From Leptospira kemamanensis (lineage in GTDB: Bacteria > Spirochaetota > Leptospiria > Leptospirales > Leptospiraceae), in the NCBI RefSeq assembly GCF_004769665.1, contig NZ_RQGG01000029.1, positions 62,001 through 126,000 of the forward strand: DNA of 64,000 bases, in the 5' to 3' direction. The first letter of the stretch is position 1, and the number at the start of each line of letters is the position of its first letter. Position numbers and translations under genes: made by a program. Below are positions 46,585 through 56,922 of this stretch, piece by piece. The notes under the pieces are model-generated. The model was given only the letters and a program-made list of their open reading frames with translations, had not been told where the DNA came from and did not search any database.

Positions 46585-47490
46585 ATGACACCTAGTTTAC
46601 AGTCACATATCAATTCCGGAAAATCTGTTGAAATTGATGGGCTCAGTTTTTTTTATTTAGAGGAAGGAAAAGGGGATGAAATCATTCTCTTATTACCTGG
46701 CTTTTTGACAACTTCGTATAACTACCGTAAACTGGTTGAGCTATTATCTACTCATTACCGAGTGATCGCTTTGGATTTTTTAGGAACTGGATTTAGTAGC
46801 CGTCCTGACGGACCTTTGTCTCACAGATTACAAGCACATTACCTCTCTCCCTTTTTGGAGAAAGTTGTAGGTGATAAAAAAGTACATGTGGTTGCTTTTG
46901 ATTATGCTTTGCCAATTTTATGTTTTACCTTTAAGGAACATGCAAACCAATTCAAATCCTTATCAATCTTATGTGGGTTTATGAACTTACCTAAGTTTCG
47001 TTTTTATTTCCCATTACATTTTTTACGTTTGCCAATCATTGGTGAAATTTTTTCTTTTTTGTTTCGCCCACCTCTACTTCGATTTTTTTACAAATGGTTT
47101 CTCGTGAAAAAAACACATCATTTCACAAGTGAATGGGAAAAAACCATGTATCACTTGTTATTTGAAGGAAAAAACCGCAAAAACACATTGGAATTCATTA
47201 GAAATGTAGATCGTTCCACCCATGCCTTACGCGAAATTGAAGAAGGTGCCAAAAATTTTGTAGGCCTCAGACAAATTTATATTGGAGAAGAAGACTATCG
47301 TATTTCTCCCAAACAAACTGAATACATGAAGGAAACACTTCGTACAAGTAGTCTTATTTTTTTGCCTTGTAAACATTTAGCGATGGAAGAATGTCCAACT
47401 GTCGTTTATGAAAAACTCCATTACTTCGTAGATAGTTTTTCTCATAAAAAAACCAAAACCTTCCACTTTAACAAACAAAACAAGGAATAA
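46585..47490 (+). CDS. alpha/beta hydrolase
   Basis: A 301-residue alpha/beta-hydrolase-fold protein. The oxyanion segment [20 protein letters not shown] (near 33-52) and [14 protein letters not shown] are typical. The nucleophile-elbow position reads [11 protein letters not shown] rather than G-x-S-x-G, so the usual catalytic Ser seems replaced by Asp, as in haloalkane dehalogenase-like or epoxide-hydrolase-like relatives. A late His is in PCKHLAMEE. It follows the GlmU-like gene by three bases and precedes the carboxylase by one base. Substrate unknown. Confidence 0.8.
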   Translation: MTPSLQSHINSGKSVEIDGLSFFYLEEGKGDEIILLLPGFLTTSYNYRKLVELLSTHYRVIALDFLGTGFSSRPDGPLSHRLQAHYLSPFLEKVVGDKKVHVVAFDYALPILCFTFKEHANQFKSLSILCGFMNLPKFRFYFPLHFLRLPIIGEIFSFLFRPPLLRFFYKWFLVKKTHHFTSEWEKTMYHLLFEGKNRKNTLEFIRNVDRSTHALREIEEGAKNFVGLRQIYIGEEDYRISPKQTEYMKETLRTSSLIFLPCKHLAMEECPTVVYEKLHYFVDSFSHKKTKTFHFNKQNKE

Positions 47491-47491
47491 T

Positions 47492-49093
47492 ATGGAACGA
47501 CTGATCTCTAAAATTAATCCCCTTTCTTCTGATTTTATTGCTAATCGAACTAAATATTTAGAAACCTTGGTTCCTTTTCGGAAAACCATCGAACAAGTAA
47601 AGTTAGGTGGTGGAAAAAAGGCTCTTGAAAAACACAAAGCAAGAGGGAAATTAACTGCTCGAGAACGAATCGCAGAGCTCATTGATTCAGAAACTGAATT
47701 TATGGAAATCTGTGGTCTTGCCGCAGAAGCAGTGTATCCGGATCCAGTTCCGTCGGCTGGAATCATCACAGGCATCGGAAAAGTAGAAGGGATTGATTGT
47801 ATGATTGTTGCCAATGATGCAACTGTCAAGGGTGGAACTTATTATCCCCTCACCGTCAAAAAACATATCCGTGCCCAAGAAATTGCTGAAAACAATTCCT
47901 TACCTTGTATTTATTTGGTGGATTCAGGCGGAGCATTTTTGCCGATGCAAGATGAAGTATTTCCTGACAAAGATCATTTTGGAAGGATTTTCTTTAATCA
48001 AGCAAGGATGAGTGCAAAAGGTATCTCTCAAATAGCAGTAGTTATGGGGTCTTGTACTGCAGGTGGTGCTTATATCCCGGCTATGTCCGATGAATCAGTG
48101 ATTGTGAAAGGAAATGGAACTATTTTTTTAGGTGGCCCTCCTCTTGTGAAAGCAGCTACAGGTGAAGTGGTGACTGGAGAGGAATTGGGTGGTGCTGATG
48201 TGCATTGCCGTGTATCGGGTGTTACAGATCATTATGCAGAAGATGATTATCATGCACTTGAGATCACACGTTCTATTATCAAAAATTTAAATGCAAAAGA
48301 AGTAACGCAAGCTAGAGTGACTGAAGAACCACTTTATCCTGCGGAAGAAATTTATGGAATCATCGAAAGAGATTCCCGTAAATCTTATGATCCACGAGAA
48401 ATCATTTCGCGTTTGGTTGATGGATCCCGTTTTCATGAATTTAAAAAACTTTATGCAACTACCATTGTAACTGGTTTTGCTGAAGTTTTTGGATTTCCAG
48501 TGGGAATCATTGCCAATCATGGAGTATTGTTTTCTGAGTCGGCCCTTAAGGCATCACATTTCATTGAACTTTGTGACCAAAGACGGATTCCCCTGCTTTT
48601 CCTACAAAACATCACAGGGTTTATGGTGGGGAAAAAATACGAGAACAATGGGATTGCACGTGACGGAGCGAAAATGGTAAATGCAGTTTCTACCACGACC
48701 GTTCCTAAGTTAACGGTTGTTACTGGTGGTTCCTATGGGGCTGGCAATTATGGAATGTGTGGTCGTGCTTTTGCTCCTGAATTTTTATGGATGTGGCCCA
48801 ATGCAAAGATCTCTGTAATGGGTGGAGAACAAGCTGCGAATGTTTTATGGACAGTCAAAAAAGACCAAAAAGAAGCAGCTGGTGAGCAGTTCCATCCCGA
48901 TGAGGAAAACAGTTTTAAAAAACCAATTTTGGAAGATTATGAGAAAAAATCTTCTGCCGTTTATAGTTCGGCTCGCCTTTGGGATGATGGAATCATAGAT
49001 CCTGCCGATACGAGAAATGTTCTAGGAAGAGCCTTATCCATTTTAAGTCGAAGAAAAGAAGAAAGAAAACCGTTCGGTGTCTTTCGAATGTAA
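47492..49093 (+). CDS. acyl-CoA carboxylase carboxyltransferase (beta) subunit
   Basis: Biotin-dependent carboxyltransferase transferring CO2 from carboxybiotin to an acyl-CoA. The 533-residue crotonase-fold protein has [17 protein letters not shown] near 49-65, [19 protein letters not shown], the oxyanion-forming [14 protein letters not shown] near 189-202 and, in the C-terminal domain, [18 protein letters not shown]. The segment [19 protein letters not shown] points to the methylcrotonyl-CoA carboxylase beta type rather than propionyl-CoA, so leucine breakdown is a reasonable guess. The biotin carboxylase/carrier (alpha) gene is not adjacent. Confidence 0.9.
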   Translation: MERLISKINPLSSDFIANRTKYLETLVPFRKTIEQVKLGGGKKALEKHKARGKLTARERIAELIDSETEFMEICGLAAEAVYPDPVPSAGIITGIGKVEGIDCMIVANDATVKGGTYYPLTVKKHIRAQEIAENNSLPCIYLVDSGGAFLPMQDEVFPDKDHFGRIFFNQARMSAKGISQIAVVMGSCTAGGAYIPAMSDESVIVKGNGTIFLGGPPLVKAATGEVVTGEELGGADVHCRVSGVTDHYAEDDYHALEITRSIIKNLNAKEVTQARVTEEPLYPAEEIYGIIERDSRKSYDPREIISRLVDGSRFHEFKKLYATTIVTGFAEVFGFPVGIIANHGVLFSESALKASHFIELCDQRRIPLLFLQNITGFMVGKKYENNGIARDGAKMVNAVSTTTVPKLTVVTGGSYGAGNYGMCGRAFAPEFLWMWPNAKISVMGGEQAANVLWTVKKDQKEAAGEQFHPDEENSFKKPILEDYEKKSSAVYSSARLWDDGIIDPADTRNVLGRALSILSRRKEERKPFGVFRM

Positions 49094-49137
49094 TTTTTTT
49101 CCTTTTCATTTCCTATTCAGGTGCAAACGTAAATCAA

Positions 49138-49497
49138 ATGATCATCCGCGAAACGTCATCCGAACAAGTAGTCGTCATCACAATTGAAGGTGAAGTCGAT
49201 TTGTACAATGCAAAAGAACTCAAGGATATGTTGGATGACAAAATGCGCAAACACCAATACGAGATCGTGGTGAATTTAGAAAAGGTTCCTTTTATGGATA
49301 GCTCCGGGATTGGAACCTTAGTGACTGCGATGTACAAACTTAAAAAATACCATGGGAATTTGAAAGTTTGTAGTGTGCATGGTTCTGTTGCCAAAGTGTT
49401 TAAGATGACGGGTATGGAAAGCCACTTAGAAGTTTTTGAAACAGAAGAGATGGCGGTGCAGTCTCTGATCAGTGAAAGAAATTCCCAATCGGAATGA
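49138..49497 (+). CDS. STAS anti-anti-sigma factor
   Basis: A 119-residue STAS domain: VVVITIEGEVDLYNAKELKD at about 11-30, and the phosphorylation loop PFMDSSGIGTLVTAMY near 56-71 with the conserved Ser pair. Then GNLKVCSVHGSVAKVFKMTG. Partner-switching role as in SpoIIAA/RsbV. It is separate in sequence from the other STAS protein (19571-19909). No kinase or phosphatase is adjacent; candidate phosphatases in the window are at 17134 and 60805. Confidence 0.92.
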   Translation: MIIRETSSEQVVVITIEGEVDLYNAKELKDMLDDKMRKHQYEIVVNLEKVPFMDSSGIGTLVTAMYKLKKYHGNLKVCSVHGSVAKVFKMTGMESHLEVFETEEMAVQSLISERNSQSE

Positions 49498-49518
49498 TTG
49501 CCGGTCCTAGGATCTCAT

Positions 49519-49546
49519 TTCAATTCTACAAGTAGACTCAATTGAA
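49519..49546. terminator. possible weak hairpin between convergent genes
   Basis: TTCAATT at 49519-49525 pairs with AATTGAA at 49540-49546, with CTAC/GTAG able to pair inside. It lies between the convergent STAS and DJ-1 genes. The stem is AT-rich and lacks a T-tract, so function is uncertain. Confidence 0.3.
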
Positions 49547-49562
49547 TTTCGGAAGTGAACGA

Positions 49563-50120
49563 CTAGGGGAGTAACAATCCTTGTTTCACTCGCTCCATCA
49601 CTTCTTTTCCTTCGAATAATTCTAAAAGATACAAAGCAAATTCAAAAGCAGATCCTGGACCAACACTCGTATGAATATGGTTATGCGATTCGATTCGTTT
49701 GCCTGTAAATTTGCCTCCTGCACCAGGGGCCAAGTCTTCAGTAGAAGGAAAGCTTGTATAGGGATCATCTCCAGAAAGTAAATTGAATTTTCGTAACACT
49801 GCAGGTGCCGCACAGATGGCCGCTATGGTTTTTTTAAAAGAATGGAAAGAATCTAAAATGGATTGGATCTCTGGTTCCGCCATCAGGTTTTTGGTTCCGT
49901 TCAGTCCCCCTGGCAAGAGGATGGCATCGTATTCCTTTGCCTGGATTTCGGAAAACGTTTTGTCAGCGAGGTGAATCGTATGACGAGAAGCAATGATGGG
50001 TTCTTTGGATTTACCAATGGAAACCACCTCAACATTGCCTCGGCGTAAGACATCAATGAGGATGATGGCTTCCATTTCTTCAAAGCCAGGACAAAGGGGA
50101 ATCAAAACCTTAGTTGCCAT
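49563..50120 (-). CDS. DJ-1/PfpI family protein
   Basis: A 185-residue protein of the ThiJ/PfpI (DJ-1) fold. It starts MATKVLIPLCPGFEEMEAII, with the conserved Glu of the elbow in FEEME. The nucleophile elbow is IAAICAAPAVL, placing the reactive Cys near residue 102 after GGLNGTKNL. A C-terminal HIHTSVGPGSAFEFALYL completes the YajL/DJ-1 signature. Members act as deglycases, chaperones or redox sensors; which applies is open. The frame is open 20 residues further upstream, but this ATG gives the canonical family start. It is divergent from the HtrA gene. Confidence 0.9.
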   Translation of the reverse strand: MATKVLIPLCPGFEEMEAIILIDVLRRGNVEVVSIGKSKEPIIASRHTIHLADKTFSEIQAKEYDAILLPGGLNGTKNLMAEPEIQSILDSFHSFKKTIAAICAAPAVLRKFNLLSGDDPYTSFPSTEDLAPGAGGKFTGKRIESHNHIHTSVGPGSAFEFALYLLELFEGKEVMERVKQGLLLP

Positions 50121-50237
50121 ACTAAGACTTGTTTGGCTTGTTACAAATTGTTCAAGTTTTTTTGTAAAAAAACGATCCAAAGAATTGGGAACTTTCCCCC
50201 CGTTTCGAGGGTCTGATATGATAGGAGAGAGTGTTCA

Positions 50238-51395
50238 TTGTCTATGACTGAGAAAAAAACGAATCCTTTACGATACATTGCCATCGCGTTTAGTTTTTTA
50301 TTATTGGGAACCTTTTTGTCTCCCATTTTAACTTGTGGAAATTCATCTGAAAACCCTTTACAACTCAAAGCCGACGGTGGTGAAAAATTATCACCTGCAC
50401 AAACGCAAGCTGTTGCCTTAGAAGATGCTTTCCAAGAAGTATTTGATCGAGTGTCACCGAGTGTGGTTTCCATCGCCACCGAAGGTACGGTCAATGTGCC
50501 TTTACATCCCTTTGAATATTTTTTTGGACCACCGCAAAACCAAAGACGAGGATCACGCCAACAAAAACTTTCTGGACTTGGATCAGGGATTGTCTTAAAC
50601 GAAGAAGGTTATATCATGACGAACCACCATGTTGTGCAAAACATGGATAAGTTTACTGTGAAGTTGAAAAACAAAAGTGAGTATGAAGCAAAACTCATTG
50701 GTTCTGATTCCACAGCAGATATCGCCTTATTAAAAATCAGTGCACCCAAAGGAAGCCTCACTCCAAGCATCATAGGTGATTCGAGCAAAGTGCGTGTAGG
50801 AAACTGGGCCATTGCCATCGGTGCTCCTCTTGGACTCGAACAGTCGTTTACCGTTGGTGTGGTGTCTGCCATCCAAAGGGGAGGACTTGATAAGTCTGGC
50901 CTTGCTTACATCCAAACTGATGCGGCCATCAACCAAGGGAATAGTGGAGGACCACTTCTCAATATCAGAGGAGAGGTGATTGGAATCAACCGAATGATTG
51001 TGAGCCAATCCGGTGGTTCGGATGGAATTGGATTTGCCATTCCGATCAATGAAGCAAGACGAGTGGTGGAAGAATTAAAAACAAATGGAAAAGTCGCTCG
51101 TGCTTGGATTGGGGCAGGTGTGGATTATATCAGCGAAAGAGACATTGCCCAATTTGGATTAAAAAACAACCAAGGTGCCATCATCCACCAAATTGTAAAA
51201 GGTTCTCCAGCAGACAAAGCAGGACTCCAACTCATGGATGTGATCATCGAAATCGAAGGAAAACCAGTGCGAACCCCCGATGAACTTGTTGGTTACATCG
51301 TGAATACGAAAATCGGCAAACGAATTGAGCTAAAAATCATTCGAAATAAAAATGAAATCTTGACGTCCATCACTCCAGAGAAGAAACCCAATTGA
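50238..51395 (+). CDS. HtrA/DegQ-type serine protease
   Basis: A periplasmic protease/chaperone for misfolded envelope proteins. The 385-residue protein has an N-terminal membrane segment (about 12-31; [20 protein letters not shown] may serve as a signal anchor or lipidated signal). The trypsin-like domain has His131 in TNHHVV, Asp161 in [10 protein letters not shown] and Ser236 in NQGNSGGPL. One PDZ domain follows (about 285-380, with [20 protein letters not shown]). The TTG at 50238 has GGAGAG nine bases upstream; the ATG two codons later is the alternative. ruvB follows after one base. Confidence 0.93.
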   Translation: MSMTEKKTNPLRYIAIAFSFLLLGTFLSPILTCGNSSENPLQLKADGGEKLSPAQTQAVALEDAFQEVFDRVSPSVVSIATEGTVNVPLHPFEYFFGPPQNQRRGSRQQKLSGLGSGIVLNEEGYIMTNHHVVQNMDKFTVKLKNKSEYEAKLIGSDSTADIALLKISAPKGSLTPSIIGDSSKVRVGNWAIAIGAPLGLEQSFTVGVVSAIQRGGLDKSGLAYIQTDAAINQGNSGGPLLNIRGEVIGINRMIVSQSGGSDGIGFAIPINEARRVVEELKTNGKVARAWIGAGVDYISERDIAQFGLKNNQGAIIHQIVKGSPADKAGLQLMDVIIEIEGKPVRTPDELVGYIVNTKIGKRIELKIIRNKNEILTSITPEKKPN

Positions 51396-51396
51396 G

Positions 51397-52422
51397 GTGA
51401 GTTTACGAGAAGATTGGATGCAAGCGGGCGAAGAAGAACCAAACCTTCGCCCCAAAAAACTGTCTGAGTTCATCGGACAAAAAGAGGTATTGGCCAATCT
51501 CTCGGTCTATGTCGAAGCGGCACGCAAACGAAAAAGCCCACTCGACCATGTGCTCATTTCGGGCCCACCAGGCCTTGGCAAAACCACTTTGGCCAATATC
51601 ATCGCCAATGAGCTGGCAGTGGCCTTCACACCCACATCGGCACCTGCCATTTCAAAGGGAGCAGACCTCGTAAGGTTTCTCACCTTACTCAAAACCAATG
51701 AAGTTCTTTTCATAGATGAGATCCATGGGTTTATCAAAAAACAGGAAGAGTTATTGTATCCTGCCATGGAGAACTTTTTTGTCGATCTCGTGGTAGGGGA
51801 AGGTGTGACGGCCAATGCTCTGCAAATCCAACTCCAACCCTTTACCCTAGTGGGTGCAACCACAAGGTCTGGGCTTGTGAGCGATCCACTCAAATCCCGA
51901 TTTGGGATCCATCTCAAATTGGATTTTTATACGGATGAAGAAATGCAAATCATCGTGGACCGATCAGCCAAATTACTTGGTGTGGATTTGGGAGAAGGGG
52001 TTGCCATGGAAGTGGGCAAACGCAGTCGTAAAACTCCAAGGATTGCCAACCACCTTTTGAAGCGAGTGCGTGATTTTGCCGAAGTCAATAATGAAACTTC
52101 TGTTAGTCTAAAGACCTGCCGTTATGCATTTGATCGGATGGGTGTGGACCATTTGGGACTCGATGCGGTTGACAGACAAATTTTAGATATCCTCATCTCT
52201 CGGTATGGGGGGGGTCCTGTGGGCATCAAACCCATTGCTGTGGTTCTCGGAGAAGAAGAACGAACCATCGAGGACACCTACGAACCATTTCTTGTGCGAG
52301 TGGGCCTCATTGATCGCACCCCACAAGGCCGTGTGGCTACGAAAAAAGCTTACGAACATTTGGGACTTCCGTATCTTGGAAATACGGGAGAAAATCGTGA
52401 AAATGGCCCCACTCTCTTTTGA
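51397..52422 (+). CDS. ruvB: Holliday junction helicase RuvB
   Basis: Hexameric AAA+ motor that drives branch migration with RuvA. The 341-residue protein has Walker [11 protein letters not shown] near 55-64, Walker [10 protein letters not shown] near 106-114, sensor 1 LVGATTRSG and the winged-helix C-terminal domain with [13 protein letters not shown]. The start is GTG immediately after the HtrA stop. RuvA and RuvC are not adjacent. No convincing LexA-type site is visible upstream of the HtrA gene. Confidence 0.96.
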   Translation: MSLREDWMQAGEEEPNLRPKKLSEFIGQKEVLANLSVYVEAARKRKSPLDHVLISGPPGLGKTTLANIIANELAVAFTPTSAPAISKGADLVRFLTLLKTNEVLFIDEIHGFIKKQEELLYPAMENFFVDLVVGEGVTANALQIQLQPFTLVGATTRSGLVSDPLKSRFGIHLKLDFYTDEEMQIIVDRSAKLLGVDLGEGVAMEVGKRSRKTPRIANHLLKRVRDFAEVNNETSVSLKTCRYAFDRMGVDHLGLDAVDRQILDILISRYGGGPVGIKPIAVVLGEEERTIEDTYEPFLVRVGLIDRTPQGRVATKKAYEHLGLPYLGNTGENRENGPTLF

Positions 52423-53317
52423 TTTCCGATTACCCGAAAAAGAAGAAGGGGAGAAACGTCTTTTTTTCGCCTTCACCTTTGTCATTTTAATCTCCTCCTT
52501 TTTTTTGGCTCACCTCATCACGCGGAATATGTTGTGGAAGATGTGGGCAGAAGAACAGGCACAAGATTCGCTCGCTCCAGCGGAAAAAGAAAAAATTTAC
52601 GAAGTCTTAGTAGAACAACAGTTCATCAATCCTGATAAAAAGGATGAATACAAAGCATTGTCCAACAAAGACTCGTCAGGTGGTGGTGGGGTCACTGAAA
52701 AACAAGGATTCCATACTCTCACACAGTTTCATGAATTTGTGATGGGAAGTTCTGCCTCTACACCGAGTAAAGCGCAACCCAAGTCGGAAGAAACAAAAGA
52801 AGATGATATTTTTGAATTTGGAATTTTTAAAGCAGATCCCAAAACCAATTCGAATGCACAGGAGAGTCCTAACCAGTCAGCAAGTGCAGGTCAGATGACA
52901 AAAATTCCTGTTAACTATCGTTTCCAACAAGACTTTTTATTTCGCTGGGACGGAGCAAAAGCTCTCACCATTCCTACCAAAGAACTCGCAGGTTATTATT
53001 ACTTCAAAAACATGTTAAAACGCATTGAGGAATCCTTTGCCCCTCCTGGTGGCGGAAACTATGCATACCGAGATATGGCTGGTATTGTCGCAAGAGAAGG
53101 AATCAAATCAGGGGAAACCAAAGTTTTATTTATGTTAAGCGAACAAGGCCAAGTTCTCGATGTGCGTCTTGTTTCTTCCCAAGGACAAATGGTGGTCGAC
53201 CAAGCTTGTATGGATTCCATTCGAGGTCAAAATTTTGGTCCCGTTCCCGAAGAAGTAAAGGCCAAAGGTTTGATCTTTGGCATCAATTTTATCTTCCCTG
53301 GCATGTATTACCGTTAA
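52397..53317 (+). CDS. TonB-like energy-transducer family protein
   Basis: A 306-residue protein with an N-terminal membrane helix ([18 protein letters not shown], about 28-45) and a long polar, Ser/Pro/Gln-rich middle. The C-terminal alpha/beta domain (about 215-305) has [20 protein letters not shown] and [20 protein letters not shown], the TonB_C pattern. It probably links the inner membrane to outer-membrane receptors, like the one at 24988-27066, or is a TonB paralogue with another role. The GTG at 52397 has GGAG six bases upstream; an ATG at 52403 is the alternative. Both start inside the 3' end of ruvB in another frame. Confidence 0.8.
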   Translation: MKMAPLSFDFRLPEKEEGEKRLFFAFTFVILISSFFLAHLITRNMLWKMWAEEQAQDSLAPAEKEKIYEVLVEQQFINPDKKDEYKALSNKDSSGGGGVTEKQGFHTLTQFHEFVMGSSASTPSKAQPKSEETKEDDIFEFGIFKADPKTNSNAQESPNQSASAGQMTKIPVNYRFQQDFLFRWDGAKALTIPTKELAGYYYFKNMLKRIEESFAPPGGGNYAYRDMAGIVAREGIKSGETKVLFMLSEQGQVLDVRLVSSQGQMVVDQACMDSIRGQNFGPVPEEVKAKGLIFGINFIFPGMYYR

Positions 53318-53421
53318 AACCTTCCTTTCGTTTTTACCCACCCAATCCATCTGAAATTCTTTCTTACGAAGAAGGAAACAATCCAACCTACATCATGATT
53401 TGCTTTTTATCAAACTGGTCA

Positions 53422-53736
53422 TTATGGTTCATTAACTAAAGTACAACCATATTCTTTGGATTGGAATTTGGCTGTATTTGTTTTCCCAAGTCCTTTGACA
53501 GTTACCAATTGATTGTCTTTGTCGAGTTTGAATTCTGTGATGGGAACCCACTGTCTGGCAAAATCATGGCACTGTTCTTCTGATAACTCCATCACGAAGT
53601 AACAACTACAATATTCTTTGGAATAAAAACTAGAGATGATGGAAGGAAAACTAGAGAGATGTTTCCAATTCCACTGTGCCCAAAACAACAAAAGTAAAAA
53701 TAATAAAGACAAAAGAACAGAGATTTTACGTTTCAT
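53422..53736 (-). CDS. small exported Cys-containing protein
   Basis: A 104-residue protein I do not recognise. The N-terminal basic residues and hydrophobic run ISVLLSLLFLLLLFWAQW are a signal peptide or anchor. The mature part has a CSC motif (YCSCYFVMELSEEQCHDFAR) and one more Cys near the end (EYGCTLVNEP), so disulphides are likely. A short beta region VPITEFKLDKDNQLVTVKG follows. It starts four bases after the stop of the serine hydrolase gene, suggesting one transcript. Confidence 0.7.
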   Translation of the reverse strand: MKRKISVLLSLLFLLLLFWAQWNWKHLSSFPSIISSFYSKEYCSCYFVMELSEEQCHDFARQWVPITEFKLDKDNQLVTVKGLGKTNTAKFQSKEYGCTLVNEP

Positions 53737-53740
53737 ATAC

Positions 53741-54922
53741 TTACCGAATCACCGATTCCTTTACTAATTTTAAAAAATCATTTTTGATAAATGCCTTTTC
53801 CCGATCATCTCCAAAGCGAACGATGATAAGATCCAAACTAGGAATCACATACATCATTTGTCCCCAATGCCCAAGAGCAGCGAACGTATCCTTCGGAGCA
53901 TCTGGCCATGGTTCATGGATTCCTCTGTCTGGAACACCTGTGTTTGCATACCAATGGGCTGTATAATTATCCTGAGATAGATCATCTGAATAAGGAGTGG
54001 TTTTGTATCCAGGTGCTGGGGTTCTTGTGAAATTCACCCATCCTTCCGGTAACATCCGTTCTCCGTTCCAAACACCATCGTTTAAGTATAGATATCCAAT
54101 TTTTGCTAAGTCTCTTGCGGTCAGATACAAATAAGAGGATCCAACGTAAGTACCAGATCCATCTCTCTCAAAGGTAACATTCGAAATCCCTAATGGTTTA
54201 AAGATTTTTTCAAACGGAAGTTTGTCGTATTCTTCTTTGCCGTATACTTTTTTTAGAATTGCAGAAAGGATATTGGTATCACAACTCGAGTAATACACTT
54301 GGGTTCCTGGTTCTGCTCGTAAGGGAAGATTGGCACAAAAATTTCCCATATCTGCTCTCCCTCTTGTATACAACATGGCGATGACAGAAGACTTTAATGG
54401 TCCACTTTCATACCCTTCCTCTGCCGCAAGTCCCGAAGACATATTTAACAAATGACGGATGGTGATTTTTTTATGGGATTCGTCGCGGCTCAGTGGTTCG
54501 TAGTGATAATACCCTGGGTCATCTAATTTGATGAGTCCTTCTTTGACCGCAATCCCATACATGGTTTGTAATACACTTTTTGTCACCGACCAAGTGAGGT
54601 GTACTTTTTCTTCATTAAAATTACGAGCGTAATTTTCATAAATGAGTTTTCCATTTCGAAGGATCAAAAGGCCATCTGTCCTTCTTCCTTTGCGGTCTGT
54701 TTCATCACCCGTACGAGTGAATGCATATTCTTCCACTAATTTGAGTTTTGCGGAGGAGACACCCACAGATTCAGGAGTCACAACTTTCCAATTTGGAATT
54801 GGCCATTCTGGTTTTAATCGTTTTGGCAGTGGTACAACATTTACTTCTCCACCAAAGGGAGAGAGATCCTTTCCACATTGGATTGTAAAAAGAACAAAGA
54901 TGAATATTGATATATGTTTCAT
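53741..54922 (-). CDS. beta-lactamase-fold serine hydrolase lipoprotein
   Basis: A 393-residue lipoprotein: signal peptide MKHISIFIFVLFTIQ and lipidated Cys16. The serine hydrolase domain has S112-V-T-K115 in LTWSVTKSV, the YxN-like position VYYSSCDTN, and a C-terminal H-x-G in GHWGQMMYV. HLLNMSSGLAAEEGY is typical of the family (class C beta-lactamase-related esterases and D-amino-acid peptidases). Unlike the 682-residue paralogue at 19954-22002, it has a single, complete domain. Substrate unknown. Confidence 0.9.
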   Translation of the reverse strand: MKHISIFIFVLFTIQCGKDLSPFGGEVNVVPLPKRLKPEWPIPNWKVVTPESVGVSSAKLKLVEEYAFTRTGDETDRKGRRTDGLLILRNGKLIYENYARNFNEEKVHLTWSVTKSVLQTMYGIAVKEGLIKLDDPGYYHYEPLSRDESHKKITIRHLLNMSSGLAAEEGYESGPLKSSVIAMLYTRGRADMGNFCANLPLRAEPGTQVYYSSCDTNILSAILKKVYGKEEYDKLPFEKIFKPLGISNVTFERDGSGTYVGSSYLYLTARDLAKIGYLYLNDGVWNGERMLPEGWVNFTRTPAPGYKTTPYSDDLSQDNYTAHWYANTGVPDRGIHEPWPDAPKDTFAALGHWGQMMYVIPSLDLIIVRFGDDREKAFIKNDFLKLVKESVIR

Positions 54923-54995
54923 AGAATTCCCAAGGATGATTCGAAAGAGAATTCTAATCAGAGAAAATGACTTTGCAAAGGAAAAAAGGAAAAGC

Positions 54996-55409
54996 TTATA
55001 CTTTTTCTGCGTATCCCTTTAGTTTTTGTACCATAGAAAAGAGACCATTTCGCCGTGATATGGATAAAAACTTTGCAAGGCCCACTTCTTCTATAAAACC
55101 AAGGGAGGCATTTGCTATATCTTCTGGACTTTGTCCCGAAAACACGCGTATAAGAATGGCAATGAGTCCTTTGGTAAGAGCAGTGTCACTATCTGCATCA
55201 AACTCTAATTTTCCTTCAGTGAGTTTCGGTGCGACCCAAACACGGGACTGGCAACCTGGTACCAAATATTCTTCTGTTCGTTTTTCATTGGGAAAGGGTG
55301 GTAACTCTTCACCTAACTCGATTAAATACTGAAATTTTTCTTCCCAGTCAGTGAGTTCGGAAAACTCAGCGATGATTTCTTTTTGGATTTCTTCAATGTT
55401 TTGTTTCAT
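54996..55409 (-). CDS. SufE-family Fe-S cluster assembly protein
   Basis: A 137-residue SufE/CsdE-like sulphur acceptor that takes persulphide from a SufS-type cysteine desulphurase. The active Cys53 is in VPGCQSRVW; the flanking [13 protein letters not shown] and [15 protein letters not shown] are characteristic. SufS and SufBCD are not in the window. The gene overlaps the 3' end of the upstream lipoprotein-like gene by 17 bases on the same strand. Confidence 0.93.
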   Translation of the reverse strand: MKQNIEEIQKEIIAEFSELTDWEEKFQYLIELGEELPPFPNEKRTEEYLVPGCQSRVWVAPKLTEGKLEFDADSDTALTKGLIAILIRVFSGQSPEDIANASLGFIEEVGLAKFLSISRRNGLFSMVQKLKGYAEKV

Positions 55410-55839
55410 CTTTAGAATTTCCTTTTGGGATTTCAGCGAACTTGTCTTTTTTTCTCATATAAAACTGATTGAAGTTAGACTGGGATAGGTTTTTGATTTC
55501 GACTCGGTTGATTGTAGAAACTGTTAACTCATATAAATCTTCATTTTTATAAAAAAAATAATCCATCCGCAATTTTTCATCTAAGGAATACTCGACATCA
55601 TTCCAAATTAATTTTTTTGCCTCAAAGTCTACATACAAACATTCAGGTGGTTTTACCAATACATAACAAAACTCACCTGGTTTTGGAACTCCTTTGTAAA
55701 AAAGGCCACAACCAAAATTAAAACAAAAACCTAGTCCGATCGAAAGGATAACAAGGAATCTACGAAGGGATTTGGATCTAGGTCCAGAAAAAAATTCTTT
55801 GAAATTTGAATTCTTTAATGTAACTGCAAAAGTTCTCAT
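55393..55839 (-). CDS. uncharacterised membrane-anchored or lipoprotein
   Basis: A 148-residue protein of unknown family. A basic N-terminus (residues 1-27) precedes a hydrophobic segment [20 protein letters not shown], which could be a membrane anchor or a signal ending in a lipobox at the Cys of NFGC. The mature part is beta-rich with [18 protein letters not shown]. Its start overlaps the stop of the TPR-like gene by four bases (ATGA), and SufE overlaps its end, so the three form an operon. Confidence 0.7.
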   Translation of the reverse strand: MRTFAVTLKNSNFKEFFSGPRSKSLRRFLVILSIGLGFCFNFGCGLFYKGVPKPGEFCYVLVKPPECLYVDFEAKKLIWNDVEYSLDEKLRMDYFFYKNEDLYELTVSTINRVEIKNLSQSNFNQFYMRKKDKFAEIPKGNSKDETKH

Positions 55840-56852
55840 TCTTTTTTATCCAAAGACAAATCCAATTTTGTTTTGAGACCTGGTTTTTCTTTGATGAACT
55901 TTGCTATCAAAAGGGGGATCTCTGAATTCTTTTTACCAGTGGAAAGATAAAATTCTTCTAAGAGATCAATTCCTTTTTGAGATAAGTTTTGCAAATGAAA
56001 GATGGTTGCTTCGGTGATGATGGATGTTTCTGTGATGGTATCAGGATTTGTAGTTTTGGCTTGTCTGAGAAGTGACAAAGCACCCACATAATCTTTTTTA
56101 TAATACTTTCCGAGACCTCGTAAAAAGTTTTCTTCTCTCGGTGTAAATTGAATTCCCAATTTGTAATTTGGATCTTTAGTGATGGTAATGAGTTTATCTA
56201 AACCTGTTGCATCACCAGCTAACATTGTATTGAAGGTTAATAACCAAATATAAACGGATTGTAATTCCACGGAAAGTTTTGACCTGTCAATGTTTCCGTA
56301 TTCTTGGATCAATACTTGAGGGCGTTTGACACTGCGATGGGTTTCTCCCAAAAACAATAATACTAAATTGTTTTCCCAATCCGTAAAAGGGGAGGAGGCA
56401 TAAGACTCAGCAGTCCTTGCATTCCAAAAAATGGAATCCAAAGTGGATTCGGCTAAAACAGAGCTACCTATGAATTCTCGGAAGGGGGAACCTAAATGTA
56501 AAATCAAACTGTCATGGTCAAATTGAATTCCCAAACGGCTTAAATTCCAAAACAAACTGCGCCCTATCAAATGATAGGCAATCGGATCGGTTGGGTCTTT
56601 TTCCGAATAGGTGATGGCGATGGCTTGGAAATCTTCGATTTCCTTTTCTTTGAGGTTTCCCGATTTCCAAAGTTCAATGGTTTTTTCTTTGGTCTTTTCT
56701 GCTCGTACGCTTTGGTCTTTCGCAAAAAGAAAATAAATTTCTTTTCTATAGGTAAACCCTAAAGCGGAGAGGCCAAGCGCTAAAACCAATAAAAATAGCG
56801 GTGCCTTTGATTTCTTCTTTCTATGCGGTTCGTACCGAGAGTAAATCGCCAT
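55836..56852 (-). CDS. membrane-anchored TPR-like protein
   Basis: A 338-residue protein. The start MAIYSRYEPHRKKKSK precedes a membrane helix (APLFLLVLALGLSALGFTY, about 17-35) and a long helical extracytoplasmic domain with degenerate TPR-like repeats (LGKYYKKDYVGALSLLRQAK and ATIFHLQNLSQKGIDLLEEF). The frame is open about 98 residues further upstream, but that part is Ser-rich and antisense to a real small gene at 56923-57102, so the internal ATG at 56850-56852 is chosen. Function unknown; it may be a scaffold in the periplasm. Confidence 0.75.
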   Translation of the reverse strand: MAIYSRYEPHRKKKSKAPLFLLVLALGLSALGFTYRKEIYFLFAKDQSVRAEKTKEKTIELWKSGNLKEKEIEDFQAIAITYSEKDPTDPIAYHLIGRSLFWNLSRLGIQFDHDSLILHLGSPFREFIGSSVLAESTLDSIFWNARTAESYASSPFTDWENNLVLLFLGETHRSVKRPQVLIQEYGNIDRSKLSVELQSVYIWLLTFNTMLAGDATGLDKLITITKDPNYKLGIQFTPREENFLRGLGKYYKKDYVGALSLLRQAKTTNPDTITETSIITEATIFHLQNLSQKGIDLLEEFYLSTGKKNSEIPLLIAKFIKEKPGLKTKLDLSLDKKE

Positions 56853-56884
56853 CGTTTGATCCCATTTTTTTTTGCCCTCCCCAC

Positions 56885-56913
56885 TTGACACGGCTTTTTC
56901 TTTGTGATTTAGT
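56885..56913 (+). promoter_or_regulatory. putative extended -10 promoter of the zinc-ribbon gene
   Basis: TTGACA at 56885-56890 and TTTAGT at 56908-56913 with a 17-base spacer, the latter preceded by TGA (extended -10). Transcription would begin near 56920, three bases before the ATG at 56923. This is the second near-leaderless arrangement in the window. Confidence 0.45.
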
Positions 56914-56922
56914 GAGAAGGGT

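Noticed and set aside
50121..50237. LexA-like site upstream of the HtrA-ruvB pair
   Set aside because: TTTG and CAAA half-sites are present only with irregular spacing, not as a recognisable operator.
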